A stretch of DNA of 37,306 nt from Sphaerosporella brunnea. Taxonomy: Eukaryota > Ascomycota > Pezizomycetes > Pezizales > Pyronemataceae. Of the stretch, positions 1 to 12,677 are shown one piece after another. A model generated the notes under the pieces. The model saw only the letters and a list, made by a program, of their open reading frames with translations. It was not told the DNA's origin and searched no databases. Location of the stretch: contig VXIS01000408.1 of NCBI GenBank assembly GCA_008704415.1, positions 1-37,306 of the forward strand, in the 5' to 3' direction. Numbering within the stretch: position 1 is the stretch's first letter; every line of letters starts with the position of its first letter. A program made the position numbers and the translations under genes.

Positions 1-1
1 C

Positions 2-889
2 CTGGCCAACTGGCGTGGATTCTCTGGAGGTCAGCGTGACATGTACAACGAGGTCTTGAAGTACGGTGCTTACATCGTCGATGCTCTCGTCAAGTACGAG
101 CAGCCCGTTTTCGTTTACATCCCGCCCTTCGGTGAGTTGCGTGGAGGATCGTGGGTCGTTGTTGACCCTACTATCAACCCTGACATGATGGAGATGTATG
201 CCGACGAAGATGCCCGTGCCGGTGTCTTGGAGCCTGAGGGTATCGTTGGTATCAAGTTCCGCCGCGAGAAGCAGCTTGACACCATGGCTCGCCTCGATCC
301 CGTCTACGGTGAGCTGCGTCGCCGCGCGGCTCAGAAGGATATCACGCCAAGCGAGCAGTCTGAGATCAAGGCCAAGATGGAGCAGCGCGAGCAGTTGCTG
401 CTGCCCGTCTATACGCAGATCTCCCTGCAGTTCGCCGATCTCCACGACCGTGCGGGCAGAATGCAGGCCAAGGGCACCATCCGTATGCCTCTGCAGTGGG
501 CTCAGGCCCGTCGCTTCTTCTACTGGCGCCTGCGCCGCAGACTCACTGAGGAGCGCTTCCTGCGCAAGATGGCGAATGCTGACAAGGGCTCGCTCCGCGC
601 CGAAAACCTTGCTCGTCTGAAGAGCCTGGTGGTGTCGGACGAGAACTCGAACTTGTTTGAACGTGACGACCGTCTCGTAGCGAACTGGTACGAGGACAAC
701 TCGCGTGATGTGCTAAGCAAGATCGAAGGGCTGCGCCAGGATGGTATTGCCGCCCAGGTTGCAGAGTTAATTAAGGGTCACGGAAACGCAGCGCTGGAGG
801 GTGTGGCTAGAGCACTGAGCGGTATGACCAAGGAGCAGCGTGAGGAGGTGCTGAAATTGTTGAACTCGGCGCCGGTAACGTCGAACTAG
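2..889 (+). CDS. ACC1: Acetyl-CoA carboxylase, C-terminal part (cut by window start)
   Basis: The frame is open from base 2 and gives the last 295 residues of a protein that is normally about 2,250 residues long, so only the end of the carboxyltransferase domain is here. ACC makes malonyl-CoA from acetyl-CoA and bicarbonate in the cytosol, the committed step of fatty-acid synthesis. The recognisable block starts at once: NWRGFSGGQRDM, then YIPPFGELRGGSWVVVDPTI, MEMYADEDARAGVLEPEG and GIKFRREK. These match the acyl-CoA-binding half of eukaryotic carboxyltransferase domains. A later stretch, ISLQFADLHDR and ARRFFYWRLRRRL, is also typical of fungal ACC. The stop is TAG at 887-889 and no intron is seen in this part. 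The gene converges on SMC3 across a T-rich spacer. The family assignment is very secure; the start of the gene lies outside the window. Confidence 0.97.
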   Translation: MANWRGFSGGQRDMYNEVLKYGAYIVDALVKYEQPVFVYIPPFGELRGGSWVVVDPTINPDMMEMYADEDARAGVLEPEGIVGIKFRREKQLDTMARLDPVYGELRRRAAQKDITPSEQSEIKAKMEQREQLLLPVYTQISLQFADLHDRAGRMQAKGTIRMPLQWAQARRFFYWRLRRRLTEERFLRKMANADKGSLRAENLARLKSLVVSDENSNLFERDDRLVANWYEDNSRDVLSKIEGLRQDGIAAQVAELIKGHGNAALEGVARALSGMTKEQREEVLKLLNSAPVTSN

Positions 890-930
890 AGAAGACAGTG
901 TTGATGTTAAAAAACGGGAAGGCGTTTGTG

Positions 931-970
931 CTTTCTTTTGTTTTTTTTTTCTTTTTTTTTTTTCTTTTTT

Positions 971-1035
<65 letters not shown>

Positions 1036-1117
1036 TCCCTTTTTTTTTTTTTTTGTTCCTTTTTTTTTCTTTTTTTTTTTTTTTTTTCTTTTTTTTGTTT
1101 TTTTTTTTTTTGTTTTT

Positions 1118-1149
<32 letters not shown>

Positions 1150-1191
1150 TTGTTTTTTTTTTTATCTTCCCCTTCCTCTTTCCCGTCCTTT

Positions 1192-1234
<43 letters not shown>

Positions 1235-1296
1235 TTTTTTTTGTTTTTTGTTTTTTTTTTTTGTTTGTTTTTTTTTTTGTGTTTTTTTTTTTTTTT

Positions 1297-1366
<70 letters not shown>

Positions 1367-1439
1367 CCTTGTTTTTTTTTTTGTTGCGTTTTAGTTTTGG
1401 GTTTCTGTTTTTTTTGTTTTTTTTTTTTGTTTTTTTTTG

Positions 1440-1468
<29 letters not shown>
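931..1468. repeat. T-rich low-complexity tract, first block
   Basis: About 540 nt are almost pure T on the + strand, broken by isolated C or G and by a few short pyrimidine islands (around 1164-1194 and 1384-1420). It begins about 40 nt after the ACC1 stop. It gives long poly-Phe frames in several registers, which are not genes. The exact length of a tract like this cannot be trusted from an assembly. Confidence 0.9.
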
Positions 1469-1470
<2 letters not shown>

Positions 1471-1589
1471 TTATATATACTTGGAGGGTAAGTACAAAAA
1501 AACAATTCATAAGTTTGATATGGGTTATGCGTTTGGTGGCTTAAACTTATGTCTTTTTTGTATTTTTGTTCGTTTTGTGCGGATCCTGG

Positions 1590-1632
<43 letters not shown>

Positions 1633-1811
1633 CTTTTTCATACACTCTGCTTCTTTTTTCATTTTCATAAATTTTTCTTTTTTTTTTCTTTTTTTTTTTT
1701 TTTTCTTTTTTCAATTCTTTTTCTTTTTTTTTTTTTTTTTTTTTTTTTCTCCCTTTTTTTTTTTTTTTTTTTTCATTTTTTCTTTTGTTTTTTTTTTATT
1801 TTCTTTTTTCT
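1590..1811. repeat. T-rich low-complexity tract, second block
   Basis: This continues the T-rich tract after about 120 nt of mixed sequence (1469-1589). It is again long T runs with single C interruptions and short islands. The two blocks occupy most of the spacer between the convergent ACC1 and SMC3 genes. Confidence 0.88.
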
Positions 1812-2201
1812 TTCATACTATATACGTGTTTTTACATAGGGAACGGAGGCGGGGGTGAATAGATGGTTTTTTTCTTCCAGAATGTTTTAGAGTGGACCAG
1901 TTATGGATAAAATTTGAATGTTGAAACATGAGGGAAGACCTTTCTCCGTACATGAGGTTTTGGTCGATATTTTTCATAGCTTCATTTACCCCCCCCCCCC
2001 CCCCTTCCTCCTCCTCCAGAAACGGAAATGAAAACCTGCCAGGGTACAGGCACAAAAAACGTAAAGAAACAGAAACAGAAACACCCGTAAAACCCGTAAA
2101 ACCCATGAAAAAAAAGTAGCTTACATCAACCCAGCCCCTCAAACACACACACCTCCATCAGAAGCAAACACACAGACACCAGTCCACATCACATAAGGGT
2201 A
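1812..2201. other. 3' flank of SMC3 with a C16 run
   Basis: This is non-coding sequence between the T-rich tract and the SMC3 stop. It contains a run of 16 C at 1989-2004 and A-rich segments around 2050-2120, including repeated GAAACA and ACCCGTAAA units. I see no gene in it. It probably carries the SMC3 3' untranslated region. Confidence 0.6.
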
Positions 2202-6076
<3,875 letters not shown>

Positions 6077-6300
6077 GGTTGCGACGGTACAGGCGCAATT
6101 CGCCGCCGGAGGAAGTGAGTATGAGCTGCAGTTCTTGCTGGTCGCGCGAGATGGCGATGTGGTATGGGGCGGTAGTTACGCGAAGTTTGATGTGAGTTGG
6201 ACGCGACAAATCATTTGACCGTGGTATCTGTGACGCATGCTGTGGCTGTGCGTTATATCACGTGATTAAGGATCAATATTTCGATCGTTTGAACAGACTC
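6077..6300 (-). promoter_or_regulatory. SMC3 upstream region with MCB-like and E-box motifs
   Basis: Upstream of the SMC3 ATG there are two ACGCGA motifs (6178-6183 and 6201-6206), a TCGCGCGA at about 6143-6150 and a CACGTG at 6259-6264. ACGCG is the core of the MluI cell-cycle box bound by MBF-type factors in fungi, and cohesin genes are periodically expressed at G1/S in yeasts. The motifs are seen; their function is inference, and short GC motifs are common by chance. Confidence 0.3.
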
Positions 6301-6531
6301 ATTAAAATGTCTCGTAATATTCTACACAGCGCAAACGCCCTTTGCCGCAAACTCGCGATGTGGTGAAGGAGAAGAAAGAACAGAAGAGAAAGCCATGTGC
6401 AAACGCCCGCCAAAGTGCATCTATACAATGATATCCAATGTCCTTTCGTCACCACGCTACGTTGCTCACCATCTATCAAAGCATTATCATCGCCTCACGA
6501 CAAACCATCTTTTCGTTTCTATGATTGATAC

Positions 6532-7530
6532 TTAGTCGGTCTTGACGGCATTCGGCGATCCCATCCTCTGAATCTCCTTCAGCATCACCTCTCGAGTGTC
6601 GGACATCATCTTGTCCACATCCTGTATCGTCTTGTTCTCTGTGGAGATGGGCTCAAGAACCTGTAACTAGTTAGCCAGCCTTTCTTGAGGATCTCGCAAT
6701 GGTGATAAAACTCATACCTTCACCTTGATCATCCCCGGCTCAAAGGTGCGATCCTGCAGGTGTAGCACATGCGAGTAGTTCTGGACAACCACTGGAACAA
6801 TGGGAACACCCGCCTGCACCGCCAAATGGAAGGCGCCCTTCTTGAATGGCAGAAGGTCAGGCTTGCTAAAGTACGACCGGGTGCCCTCCTACAATTCATC
6901 AGCCACAACCATCATAACCCGGCCACAGTGTAACACCTACAGGGAAGATCCAAACGCTCTGCTTGTTACCCTTGATCTCCTTCACGGCGCCATCAAATGC
7001 AGCAATAGCCGTCTTCTTGTTTGCGCGATCAATAAAAATGGTTCCACTGAGAGCCACTACAAGAAGCCATCAATATCACAGTACCCTTGGGGGATAAGCA
7101 GTTGGGAGAACCTACTAAACCAGCCCAAAAACGGCACAAACTTCAGGCTGCGCTTCGCAGTAACGCTACAATGTTTTGGGAAAGCTCTTCCCAGGAACAA
7201 AAGATCGAGTTCGCTCTGGTGGTTGCTCACAAACACGGCGGGTCTGGTATCGAGGTATTCCTCACCCTCGACCTCGAAGTCTATGCCCATGATAGAGCAA
7301 CCCACCGTTTTGAACGCGCGAGCTACGGCCCACTGCGCGATCGAAACTCTTCCGAGCACGCGCAACGTCAGCGACGCTACCACGCCGTATGTGGCACAGG
7401 TAGCCAACAGGACGTAGCACGTCAGGATGCGAGCGTAGAAGCGGCAGCCCTTGAAGAAGCGACCAAGAAGCGAGAGGACCATGATCGTACCGATGATTCC
7501 GGTGGGGATGAGAGTGACGAGGCTGTACAT
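6532..7530 (-). CDS. SLC1: 1-acyl-sn-glycerol-3-phosphate acyltransferase (SLC1/PlsC family)
   Basis: Four exons, 7530-7116, 7056-6941, 6888-6718 and 6660-6532 (introns of 59, 52 and 57 nt), give 276 residues. The enzyme transfers an acyl group to lysophosphatidic acid to make phosphatidic acid at the ER or lipid droplets, a central step of glycerolipid synthesis. The catalytic block is NHQSELD (H104 and D109, the HX4D motif) and the substrate-binding block FPEGTRS spans the second intron (EGTR at 178-181). The N-terminal 60 residues are hydrophobic and probably hold membrane segments. Splicing of exon 1 to exon 2 restores the conserved GWFMALSGTIFIDRAN stretch, which supports that junction. 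It lies head to tail downstream of PDX2, with no sign of co-transcription. The exact orthologue among fungal acyltransferases is less certain than the family. Confidence 0.92.
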
Positions 7531-7992
7531 AGATAGATTGTTTGCGGCGGCGCGGTAACTCTAGTTGCGGGAGTTATTGCAAGGCCATGTACGGACAAGA
7601 GAGTGGGCTCGGGAACCGGGATCTCGTTTCGTTTCGGTGGCGGCCGGAGTGGGGCGGCTCTTTCGGAGTTTTGTGTTTGGTTCTTTTCGCAGTATTGAAC
7701 GCGCGAGAAGACAACGGTGGCTATTTTTCTATCGTGAGAAGGTGATAAAAGCGAGGCAGATGGGTACAGCACGCTCTTCATCACATGCCGCTCAACAAAA
7801 AAACCCGTGAAGATCAACCACAGCGCCAAGCCCTTCGAGTGACGCATGGTGATATTGCTTCTATTTCTGTGGACGGGCACAGGAAATTCCAACCGCGCTT
7901 CATAGCTTCTACTCTATTCGAGTCTAAAGAACGAGATAATCCAAAAGCATCCAAGATCTATCAACGCCCCTCTAAATCAATCCCCGCGCTTC
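7531..7992. other. Intergenic region between PDX2 and the acyltransferase gene
   Basis: These 462 nt should hold the PDX2 3' end and the acyltransferase promoter. Short open frames here have no recognisable content. No repeat or RNA gene is seen. Confidence 0.5.
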
Positions 7993-8928
7993 CTACACGC
8001 TGCCACCCAGCTTCTCCCTCCTCTTAAGGTCCTCAATGACAGTCTCCAACCACCACTTGTGCATCCGTACGTCACCCGTGAGCTCCGGGTGGAAACTGCA
8101 TCCAAGCACATTGCCCTGTCTAACCGCCACCACGCGCGCATCCCCACCTTGCTGTTCCCTCTCCCTCTCATGGTCCTCAACGCCTTCCTGTGGCCTATCG
8201 GCCTGGTCCAATCCGTCCTTCAGCTCACCGCTCCTCCTAAGCTCCGCCAAAATCTCGATCTGGCCCTCGGAGGCAAAGCTCTTCTCGACCTCTCCCTTCG
8301 GCTGCTTCTCAGGGGCATGAACCTCCTCCTCTCCAACCTTAGGGGTACGCGGCAGAACCGCCTCCACGACGGGGGCGCGAATGAACACACCCGTAAACGG
8401 CTTCTCCCCCTCTCCCAAAAATCTCAGCTGAAGCGGGACCGAGAAGCTCTCAACCTGGCGCCCAAAGTGGTTTCTGTTGACCCTGACATCCAGACCACCG
8501 ATAAGCTCCTGGCCGCCCTTCTTCGTGCGATTCGCACTCTCGGACAACAGGATCATACCCGCGCAAGTGCCCCAAGTCGGTCGCCGAGCTACTTTGACGA
8601 ATTCGCGCAGCGGCTCGAGCAGCGCACAGCGCTCCGCGATCAGCGCCATGGTTGTGGACTCGCCGCCGGGGATCACGAGCGCGCTACATTGTGCAAGCTG
8701 TGCCGTGGTTTTGACGAGGGTGAAGGAGAGCTCATAGGTGCTTGTGATTTGGGCGGCGGCCTTTCGGAGCAGCTGGACGTGTTCTTGGAAGGCGCCCTGG
8801 AGTGCTATCAGTGCATCAGTATGAGTCACACAGCAAAGAAGGGAAATCCGAATATATAACATACCAAGGACGCCAACAACGGCAGCCTTCTTTTCTGACG
8901 ATGTTTCAGTGATTGCAGTAGGACTCAT
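7993..8928 (-). CDS. PDX2: Pyridoxal 5'-phosphate synthase glutaminase subunit (PDX2/SNO/PdxT)
   Basis: Two exons, 8928-8865 and 8804-7993, with a 60-nt intron give 291 residues. The protein is a class I glutamine amidotransferase that hydrolyses glutamine and passes ammonia to the PDX1/SNZ synthase in the DXP-independent vitamin B6 pathway. The spliced N-terminus reads VGVLALQGAFQEH, the family signature. The oxyanion block PGGESTTM is at 67-74, the nucleophile is C102 in WGTCAGM, and the His/Glu pair is H260/E262 in FHPELT. Bacterial and yeast homologues are about 190-225 residues. The excess here is mainly a charged, Glu/Lys/Arg-rich insertion at about 173-242, just before the last catalytic strand. 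I chose the ATG at 8928 because an upstream in-frame ATG would add a tail with no family similarity. No PDX1 gene is nearby. Confidence 0.94.
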   Translation of the reverse strand: MSPTAITETSSEKKAAVVGVLGMLYIRISLLCCVTHTDALIALQGAFQEHVQLLRKAAAQITSTYELSFTLVKTTAQLAQCSALVIPGGESTTMALIAERCALLEPLREFVKVARRPTWGTCAGMILLSESANRTKKGGQELIGGLDVRVNRNHFGRQVESFSVPLQLRFLGEGEKPFTGVFIRAPVVEAVLPRTPKVGEEEVHAPEKQPKGEVEKSFASEGQIEILAELRRSGELKDGLDQADRPQEGVEDHEREREQQGGDARVVAVRQGNVLGCSFHPELTGDVRMHKWWLETVIEDLKRREKLGGSV

Positions 8929-10171
8929 GATGGCACTATGTCGATTTGGTACTTTATCTTGCTCATCGCGGGGAGAGGGGGAGGGGCAATTTCTCACGCC
9001 GCCACTTCCGGAGAGCGCCGTAGTATCTACTCTAACTACAGTAGTTTTAGGCTTGCCAAGGAGTGTTTTTGTGTTTTTCTAACTTCCTTTTAGAGAAATT
9101 CACTTCCTTATAAGGCAATTTATTTTCGCTAACCAAATCTGGGGGTATCTCTTACCCGAGATAATGCCGTATAAATCCGCCAGCATGAGACTGAACGGCG
9201 CGAAAATAAAAAGCGAAAGGGGGAAATGCTGGATGGTGTGGAAAACACAAGAGGAGGATGTTGTCTAGTGGCGGACATGTGATGCGAGTGATTGAAAGTG
9301 ATTAGTACAACTAGCAAAATACAGTCGGCTCCTGGTATTTCCCTACACCCTTTCGCTTTCTATTTTCACGCCTTTCAGTCTCTTGCTGGCGAATTTATAC
9401 GGTACCGTACCGAAAAAATTATGGGAGAGGCCGTGGCGTAACGAACTAATTGGCCTAGCAAAGGCCGGGTAATGAATCCAGTACCGGAGAGATTCGGTGC
9501 TAAGGCAATGTGGCTTTGCCATGAGGCTGAGTGACTTCTCCACAGAGCGCAGTGACTTTGCCACATTGCCTTAGTATCCTCGCTTGGCGGTTCGGATAGA
9601 AGCTCTTCCATGGTTTCATGCAAGGAATTTTTCCAACATCAAAGAAAGCCATAGCAAAGAAAGCTCAAAAACCACACAACATGACCCGAAACCAGAAATC
9701 CGATTCTTTAATGATTGCAGGATCTTCCAGCTAGCATGAGCGAAGAATTATACCTACAACCGGTTGAACGCCTTGAGGTGCTTCTTCCTACCAGGTGCAG
9801 CACAGTTCCAGCGACGGATTGTTCTGTTCGATTTTGCCTGTCTTGTTGTTTGGAACTTGTATGGGATGAAGTGCTGGCTGTTACCAACATCTGCAACGGA
9901 TGTTGAATGGAATAAGTGGTAAGAGGTCCACAACAAGAAGCCTGGTAGTTTTATTGCTTCACTGTGTAGTACTCGATGTGTGCTGTGCATTTTTAAAACG
10001 TACTGGTGGACCGCATCGATGACCAGTCGGTTTTGGGGAGACCAGACGACCACTGTCTAAGCTTCACTGCACAGCACTCGGTCACAAGATCTGAGCGGCT
10101 TCAGATGTAAGTAGTATACACCGAACGAAAAAGAAGGGACCACCTAGTTTGGCCGAGGAAGCTGAGCAAAA
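8929..10171. other. Intergenic region, no gene recognised
   Basis: About 1.24 kb separate the PDX2 start from the COQ11 stop. Several short frames are open on both strands but none has family motifs or plausible exon structure. The only structured element I see is the inverted repeat at 9500-9574. Confidence 0.5.
9500..9574. repeat. Perfect 15-bp inverted repeat with 45-nt loop
   Basis: CTAAGGCAATGTGGC at 9500-9514 is repeated as its exact reverse complement at 9560-9574. The loop also repeats AGTGACTT and CTTTGCCA, so the block looks like a small foldback. It is not flanked by a recognisable terminator or gene end. Confidence 0.75.
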
Positions 10172-11081
10172 TCAAAGCATACCCTCCCTCCAAACCCTTG
10201 TGGCCAGCTCTCCAATACCATCCACATCGACGACGCCCTGCACGTTCTCATCTTCCAGGGCCTTAACCGCAGCTCCGGCCACATCATCTACCGCAAGTGG
10301 CTTAAACCCCGCCGCACCCAGAAAAGGTAGCTTCCTTCCAAACAACCCATTAACCGCGCTCGCAACCCCCAGTATACCTGCGAGGGGCATGGTGAACGGC
10401 CTACTGGAGTCGTACAAGAACGACGGCCTCAAAAACACCGTCCGCATGGCATCGTCTTTCCCGATACGAGAAATGAGCTCTTCCGCCTCGCGCTTGGTGG
10501 TGATATAGCGCTTGGGGAGCGTAGCGAAGGAGTCGATTGCGGAAATGTAGAGGAACGACTTTGCTTTGGCGTTCACGGCTTCTTCTGCCAGTGTGACAGC
10601 TTCGCAACGAAAAAAAAAAAAAACATCAGCACCACTTGCTCCCTCGATACCTCTGGAGGGACTCACCAGTATCCCGGTTCATAGTCTCGTAGCTAAACGC
10701 GGCATGTCCCGCACGAACCGTATTCTCGTCCGTATGTCTCGTGGAATCAAACGCCTTCTTGAGTCCCGAAACGATCGGTTCCTTCCCGGAAAGTACGCCC
10801 TTGTAATCCGCCTCGAGTAGTATTCCAAGTGAGTGCACAACTGCATCCACATCCTTCAGCGCCTCACGGTATGTACTAGGGTCCATAACGTCGCCCTTTC
10901 TCCAATTGACCTTACTCGCCCACTCTGGGCGCTGGTGTTGAAACTCGCCCCATGAAGGCTCTCCGTGACGTGACAAGCTCGTGACCGTCCAGTTTCGCGC
11001 GCTCGCAATTTTGCAGATGCGCGAGCCGAGGAATCCCGACCCGCCACAGACGAGGAGGGTGCGTGTTTTGTTGCTGGCCAT
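10172..11081 (-). CDS. COQ11: COQ11-type NAD(P)-binding protein (atypical short-chain dehydrogenase)
   Basis: Two exons, 11081-10667 and 10599-10172, with a 67-nt intron give 280 residues. The fold is an atypical short-chain dehydrogenase related to NDUFA9. The Rossmann motif CGGSGFLGSRIC is at about 12-23, followed by VVHSLGILLE and a conserved FLYISA strand after the splice junction. The C-terminal half has RPSFLYD and FKPLAVDDVA, as in yeast Coq11 (YLR290C), a mitochondrial protein of the coenzyme Q synthome. There is no obvious long mitochondrial presequence, since the dinucleotide motif begins within the first 20 residues. A run of A on the + strand (about 10610-10623) forms the intron polypyrimidine tract. 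In some fungi COQ11 is fused to COQ10; no COQ10 domain is present here. An alternative is another NDUFA9-like reductase. Confidence 0.85.
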
Positions 11082-11526
11082 TGTGTGCCTTGTGATGGTG
11101 GAAAGTGAGGTTTACCAACGGCTTTTGTATGCTGGTAGCAGGTTGGTGGGGTGAGAGCTGCAGCTAAACTACTTACTCAGTCAGACGTGATGTCATGGAT
11201 CGCAGTACACTTCATTGCGGCTTGGCAGGGACAGCGGGGGGATGATGTGCCAACTTCGTCAATCTGCGATGCTCGGAGTCATTCCGGTCGGTTCGTGTCG
11301 CCTGGGATTCAATATCGGCGGTGGAGCCCCCCGGATTAATTCTCCTCCTACTTGCAGGAAAGGCAACCCTTGGAAGGCTTTGCATCTGAAGTCGGGGCGT
11401 GTTTCCGCCGTTTGACGCTGCTCTGACTACTGGTGAACACATTCGTCTCTATTTTGGTAGCTAATATGATTCCATTCCATCTTGCACTCTGACAACCGAA
11501 GCCATATCTCAACCTTCCGATTCACA
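11082..11526. other. Intergenic region, nothing recognised
   Basis: These 445 nt lie upstream of COQ11 and downstream of the 65-residue gene. No gene, repeat or RNA was recognised. The COQ11 promoter should lie here. Confidence 0.5.
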
Positions 11527-11724
11527 TCAACTCGATTTCTTTCCCGACCTTCCCAACTTCTCCTTGACCGCCGGTCCGGCAACCTTCGCAACCTTCTGAA
11601 TATTCTCCGCGGTAACAAATTTCGAAACCGCCGACTTTGCACCTTCTCCGAAGAGCTTGCCGGCGGCCTGCTCGAGCGGCGTTTTGACTACTTTTTCGAC
11701 TTTCGCGGCGAGGTTGGCGTCCAT
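11527..11724 (-). CDS. Unrecognised 65-residue Ala/Lys-rich protein
   Basis: A single exon encodes a 65-residue basic protein starting MDANLAAKVEKVVK and ending in a Lys/Ser tail. It is rich in Ala, Lys and Val with no Trp or Cys. It is likely to form one or two amphipathic helices. The frame also stays open upstream to 11832, but I prefer the ATG at 11724: it has a favourable context (CACGATGG), and the upstream extension runs into a tandem repeat. Codon use and composition look coding and the length resembles small conserved fungal proteins. I do not recognise the family and give no function. It is divergent to the BolA gene and shares a 434-nt promoter region with it. Confidence 0.6.
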   Translation of the reverse strand: MDANLAAKVEKVVKTPLEQAAGKLFGEGAKSAVSKFVTAENIQKVAKVAGPAVKEKLGRSGKKSS

Positions 11725-12158
11725 CGTGTTTCGTGTTTGTGTTTGTTGAGTGTTGGGGGGAATGAAGGTTAAAGAAAGCAGAGGAGGAGCCCATACATGC
11801 TCATGCTCAAGCTTTGCAGAGGAGGAGCCCATACATGCTCATGCTCAAGCTTTGCAGAGGAGGAGAAAGCCGACGCATCGGTGCTGTGAGTGATGTTTTA
11901 TGACCAGACTCACACTCAACCTCCCCTCTTTTGTCAGCCCGCATCAAGAAGAATCGGCCCTTACCGCCGGTATAACGCCAAGCCTTGGAATTATGGTTAC
12001 ACAAAATTTATCGAATTCCAATCCCGAGTCCGCTCATCACCGTTCCGGCGCATCTGACAAATCCGCCATCCGACCAGCCGCCGCCAACCAGACCAAACCA
12101 GACCAGACCAGACCACCGTCCGCCGTCTCCCCGATCTTCAAACGCCAACTCAACAACG
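11725..12158. promoter_or_regulatory. Divergent promoter region between the 65-residue gene and BOL3
   Basis: The two genes are transcribed away from each other from this 434-nt region. It contains a 38-bp tandem duplication (11780-11865) and a run of ACCAG pentamers at about 12086-12115. No single transcription-factor site stands out. Confidence 0.45.
11780..11865. repeat. 38-bp tandem repeat, 2.3 copies
   Basis: A 38-bp unit starting AGAGGAGGAGCCCATACATG and ending CAAGCTTTGC occupies 11780-11817 and is repeated without change at 11818-11855. A 10-base partial third copy ends at 11865. It lies just upstream of the 65-residue gene. Perfect identity suggests a recent duplication or an allele-length polymorphism. 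Confidence 0.93.
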
Positions 12159-12563
12159 ATGCTCGCACTCCGCACCGCCGCCGCCGCAAGAATGCTGTTC
12201 GTTAAGCCGACGGCAACAGCGAGAGCATTTACCACAACCCCTCCGAAGCGCGCACTAACGCCTCCCGAGGACCTCGACGAGCGCGAACTCCACGTATTCC
12301 AGAAGCTGGATAAGGGATTGGAGCCGAGTCGGTTGACGGTACTCTTTCCTGTACCTTCTCTCGGGGGTGGTTCCGGGTATGCTGACGCCGGGCTACAGGT
12401 CCAAGACGTCTCGGGCGGGTGCGGTTCAATGTATGCGATCGAGATATCGTCGGCAAAGTTTAAGGGACTCCCGATGATGCGGCAGCACCGGTTAGTGAAC
12501 CAGATACTTGCGGACGAGATCAAGACGTGGCACGGGGTGCAGCTGCAGACGAAAGCGGAGTGA
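12159..12563 (+). CDS. BOL3: Mitochondrial BolA-like protein (BolA3/Bol3 type)
   Basis: Two exons, 12159-12338 and 12399-12563, with a 60-nt intron give 114 residues. BolA proteins help deliver 4Fe-4S clusters to mitochondrial targets such as lipoate synthase. The first 25-30 residues are rich in Ala, Arg and Thr and lack acids, as expected for a matrix presequence (ending near AFTTTPPKR). The domain follows: the helix-turn SGGCGSMYAIEI carries C68 and MRQHRLVNQIL carries H90, the two residues expected to contact the cluster in BOLA3-type proteins. The Cys in GGCG separates BolA3 from BolA1-type proteins. The gene converges on YAF9 with 114 nt between stops. Confidence 0.92.
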   Translation: MLALRTAAAARMLFVKPTATARAFTTTPPKRALTPPEDLDERELHVFQKLDKGLEPSRLTVLFPVPSLGGGSGYADAGLQVQDVSGGCGSMYAIEISSAKFKGLPMMRQHRLVNQILADEIKTWHGVQLQTKAE

Positions 12564-12573
12564 AGCGTTGGGG

Positions 12574-12592
12574 AAAAAAAAAAAAAAAAAAA
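12574..12592. repeat. A19 homopolymer in the BOL3/YAF9 3' overlap zone
   Basis: Nineteen A in a row lie 11 nt after the BOL3 stop, in the 114-nt gap between two convergent genes. It is genome-encoded and may mark the 3' end of BOL3, but its true length is uncertain. Confidence 0.8.
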
Positions 12593-12677
12593 CACAGTTG
12601 GTTATTTGTGGTACAATACATTACAATATCAAGGGCAATACGCCCCCAACGCCATTATGCCAGTCTCATTCATTCTT

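Noticed and set aside
898..1858. Long poly-Phe open frames on the + strand
   Set aside because: They follow only from the T-rich tract, occur in all three registers and have no protein-like sequence.
7057..7115. Reading the acyltransferase straight through its first intron
   Set aside because: The unspliced frame ends soon after, while splicing 7116 to 7056 restores the conserved GWFMALSGT block.
11725..11832. Longer N-terminus for the 65-residue protein from an ATG at 11832
   Set aside because: The extension reads into the 38-bp tandem repeat and lacks the composition of the rest of the protein. The ATG at 11724 has a better context.
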